Shown here one piece after another: positions 4,122-5,869 of a stretch of DNA of 5,869 bases. Each line of letters opens with the position of its first letter. The stretch's first letter is position 1. The stretch covers positions 1 to 5,869 of the forward strand of contig PXDR01000178.1 in assembly GCA_003566335.1 (NCBI GenBank), in the 5' to 3' direction. The stretch is from Cyanobacteria bacterium T3Sed10_344R1. Its GTDB lineage: Bacteria > Cyanobacteriota > Cyanobacteriia > Phormidesmidales > Phormidesmidaceae. Both the position numbers and the translations under genes were made by a program. Below the pieces are notes generated by a model. That model had not been told where the DNA came from, did not search any database, and saw only the letters and a program-made list of their open reading frames with translations.

Positions 4122-5869
4122 TTAGGGTTCAGGGTCTAGTTCGGGCTCGTCGTCACGGGCGCTGGGAAAGGCGGCCTCTTGCTCACGAATTGACCAGATA
4201 TAATCTCGTTCGGCTCGCCATAGGGAAATGGCGCTGCGGGCTTGGGGATACAGGGCGCGACCGGCTCCAATTTGAGACGCAACATCAATGGCGGCGCTGA
4301 GGCTGCCCTGGGCCGCTAAGTCTTGAGCCTGCCGCCAAATGGGGCCATCTTCGGCTAGCTCAATTCGAGCTTGCCAGTCCCGGGCGCTGGCCTGGGCATC
4401 GTCATAGAGGGCTCGGCCTGACTCGATTTGGCGGGCAGCTGCGATCGCTTCCCTTAGCTTACCGTCAGCGGCTAGGGCGTTGGCTTCATCCAGAATCGGC
4501 TGGTCTTCGATTACCTGGATTTGGTTCCGCCAGCCAGCGATGCGGGTTTGGGCTTCAATCCGCAGGGCGCGGCCCATCTCGACCTGCTGGGCTTGGGCGA
4601 TCGCAGCGTTGAGCTGGGGAATTGTGTTGGCCGAGGCCAGGCGCACGGCCCGGTCAATCAGGGGCCGGTCTTCGAGCTGCTGAATTGCTTGCTGCCAGTC
4701 ATAAATCAGGGACTGGGCCTGCACCCGCCGGGGGCGGTCGGGGTCAACCAGGCTGGCCTGCTTAATCGCCAGATTATAGGCTGGCCGAGAGCCTAGGCTA
4801 GCGATGTGGTGGGCAAACTGGAGCTGCACCAAATCTCTGACGGCGGCTTGCCAGGTGACCAGTTCGGCCTGGGCTTGGTCGTAGAAGGGGCTGCCGGGGG
4901 GAATTTGCTGCACCGCGCCGATGGCTTCCATCAGCTGAAACAGCTTGTTGTAGGATGGCGGCTGGCCCTGGGGCAGGTCTTCGGCTAAGCGCTGGGCATG
5001 GCTAAACTGCAGCAGGTCTTGGGCTTCGGGGGCGAGGGTGGGGTCGGCGGGTACTTGTTGCACAGCGGCGATCGCACTCTCTAGGTTCCCCAATTCCCAC
5101 TGGCGAAAGCCGTAGAGCAGCAGGTCTTGACTCCACTGGTTGATCTCCTGACTGGCCTCAGCCCAGACGGAACTGCGCAGGTGAATTTTTTGGGCGATGG
5201 AAATAGCGTCCCCAAGGGTGGCGGGGTCACCTTGGGCAGCGAGGTCTCGGGCTTGGCTCAACTGAGTCCAGGCGGTGCGCTCTAGCTGGATGCGCTGCTG
5301 AAGGTGCAGGAATTGCGATCGCACCCAATAGTCCGTATACAGCGCTTTGAGCCCCTGGAGGGTTTCCAGGGCTTCGTCCCAGTTTTGGGTTGCGATCGCA
5401 GTTTCCACCTCCGACTGAATTGCTTCACCCCTCTCCCACTCCTGTTCCCAGGTGGTGGCAAAGGAGGTGACCCGAGGGTAGCTGGGGCTGTCTTCGGGCA
5501 CTTCTGCCGCCAGCTCAAGGGCGCGCTCAAGGTCGCCTTCATGCACCTTACTGCGGGCCATCTCGACCATGGCCTCTGACCACTGCTCCACCACAGGTCG
5601 GGTTTCGCTGTAGAGGGGATGGTCAGCCTGCCAGGGGGCTACCAGCCGCAGGGCCGCCACCAGCGCCTCCGGTTCCCCCGACTCCACCGCTGCCTTGGCG
5701 CAGTACAGCCGATCGCTGTCGGCACTGAACTGGCTAATCTGCTCGCAGTTGGGCACGGGGGGAATCCGCATCAGCCATACCGTGGCCCAAATGGTGGTGG
5801 CTGAAGACCCCACCAGCAAACTCAGCCACAGCATCGGCCAAGTCCAAGCCCGCAGCCGCAGCCGTAGGG
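4122..5869 (-). CDS. membrane-anchored helical-repeat protein (5' end outside window)
   Basis: I do not recognise a named family with certainty; similar cyanobacterial proteins tend to be labelled hypothetical. The first in-window ATG is at 5834 (570 residues from there, the numbering used here). The frame stays open to the window edge with an Arg-rich LRLRLR stretch, so the true start is further right. Residues 1-22 form one hydrophobic helix; basic residues before it predict an N-in signal anchor, placing the rest in the periplasm or thylakoid lumen. Next comes PPVPNC with C30 and C45, which could form a disulfide there. From about residue 80 the protein is alpha-helical and Ala/Gln/Leu-rich. 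It is built of TPR-like units of about 44-55 residues, each marked by a tryptophan (W85, W129, W189, W234, W328, W380, W435, W487, W539). The tail is acidic (DDEPELDPEP). It suggests a protein-binding scaffold. It leads the operon with the receiver/Ycf55 gene. Confidence 0.75.
   Translation of the reverse strand, partial: LRLRLRAWTWPMLWLSLLVGSSATTIWATVWLMRIPPVPNCEQISQFSADSDRLYCAKAAVESGEPEALVAALRLVAPWQADHPLYSETRPVVEQWSEAMVEMARSKVHEGDLERALELAAEVPEDSPSYPRVTSFATTWEQEWERGEAIQSEVETAIATQNWDEALETLQGLKALYTDYWVRSQFLHLQQRIQLERTAWTQLSQARDLAAQGDPATLGDAISIAQKIHLRSSVWAEASQEINQWSQDLLLYGFRQWELGNLESAIAAVQQVPADPTLAPEAQDLLQFSHAQRLAEDLPQGQPPSYNKLFQLMEAIGAVQQIPPGSPFYDQAQAELVTWQAAVRDLVQLQFAHHIASLGSRPAYNLAIKQASLVDPDRPRRVQAQSLIYDWQQAIQQLEDRPLIDRAVRLASANTIPQLNAAIAQAQQVEMGRALRIEAQTRIAGWRNQIQVIEDQPILDEANALAADGKLREAIAAARQIESGRALYDDAQASARDWQARIELAEDGPIWRQAQDLAAQGSLSAAIDVASQIGAGRALYPQARSAISLWRAERDYIWSIREQEAAFPSARDDEPELDPEP
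4230..4862 (-). repeat. four tandem ~52-residue protein repeats
   Basis: Four consecutive units span 4707-4862, 4542-4706, 4386-4541 and 4230-4385 (residues 325-376, 377-431, 432-483, 484-535). The pattern is W near the start, an ED-P-I step, an A-LA--G turn, then AI-A--I--GRAL---AQ. The last two units are exactly 52 residues each and match at 23 of 52 positions. The first two are more diverged (W328, W380). The pattern suggests paired helices, as in TPR-like solenoids, but the unit is longer than the 34-residue TPR. Confidence 0.75.

Larger units (their letters stand above)
844..5399. repeat. twelve dispersed HIP1 octamers (GCGATCGC)
   Basis: Perfect copies start at 844, 1158, 1355, 1420, 1520, 2470, 2824, 4441, 4597, 5068, 5315 and 5392. 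All lie inside genes; four are in the hydrolase gene, and there is none in msrB or between 2832 and 4440. Chance would give about 0.1 copy in this length at even base composition. HIP1 is the well-known over-represented palindrome of many cyanobacterial genomes; its role is not settled. Confidence 0.95.

Noticed and set aside
1..5869. CRISPR array, insertion sequence, phage or toxin-antitoxin genes
   Set aside because: No regularly spaced repeats, transposase-like frame, terminal inverted repeats or paired small genes were seen; gene order and composition look like ordinary chromosome.

Overview
The window is chromosomal DNA of a cyanobacterium. It holds twelve perfect copies of the cyanobacterial HIP1 octamer GCGATCGC (about one per 490 bp), is moderately GC-rich by eye, and carries a Ycf55-like (DUF3685) gene, a family limited largely to cyanobacteria and red-lineage plastids. 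A filamentous Leptolyngbya-like organism is plausible, but this is inference. No mobile element, CRISPR array, rRNA or tRNA is visible, and all five genes have intact frames.

Layout. Bases 1-84 are a leader with two small inverted repeats. Bases 85-960 (+) encode a tandem-domain universal stress protein (UspA family). A 16-bp tandem duplication covers its stop codon. It converges, with a 32-bp gap, on a minus-strand pair: an alpha/beta hydrolase (993-1811) and, upstream of it, methionine-R-sulfoxide reductase MsrB (1808-2209). These two share a GTGA overlap and are probably translationally coupled. A 79-bp gap (2210-2288) separates them from a second minus-strand pair. That pair is a 609-aa protein with an N-terminal response-regulator receiver-like domain and a C-terminal Ycf55/DUF3685 domain (2289-4118), preceded 3 bp upstream by a membrane-anchored repeat protein (4122 to beyond the window edge at 5869).

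How the genes may work together. MsrB repairs oxidised methionine and the Usp protein suggests stress physiology, but the hydrolase substrate cannot be read from sequence. The most interesting part is the right-hand two-gene module. A single-pass anchor carries at least four tryptophan-marked ~52-residue helical repeats, probably outside the cytoplasm. It is tightly coupled to a cytoplasmic receiver-like/Ycf55 protein that has no DNA-binding output. Neither has an assigned function that I know of. The receiver has an acidic insertion built from a duplicated 18-bp unit and a proline-rich linker whose DNA forms a canonical G-quadruplex motif.
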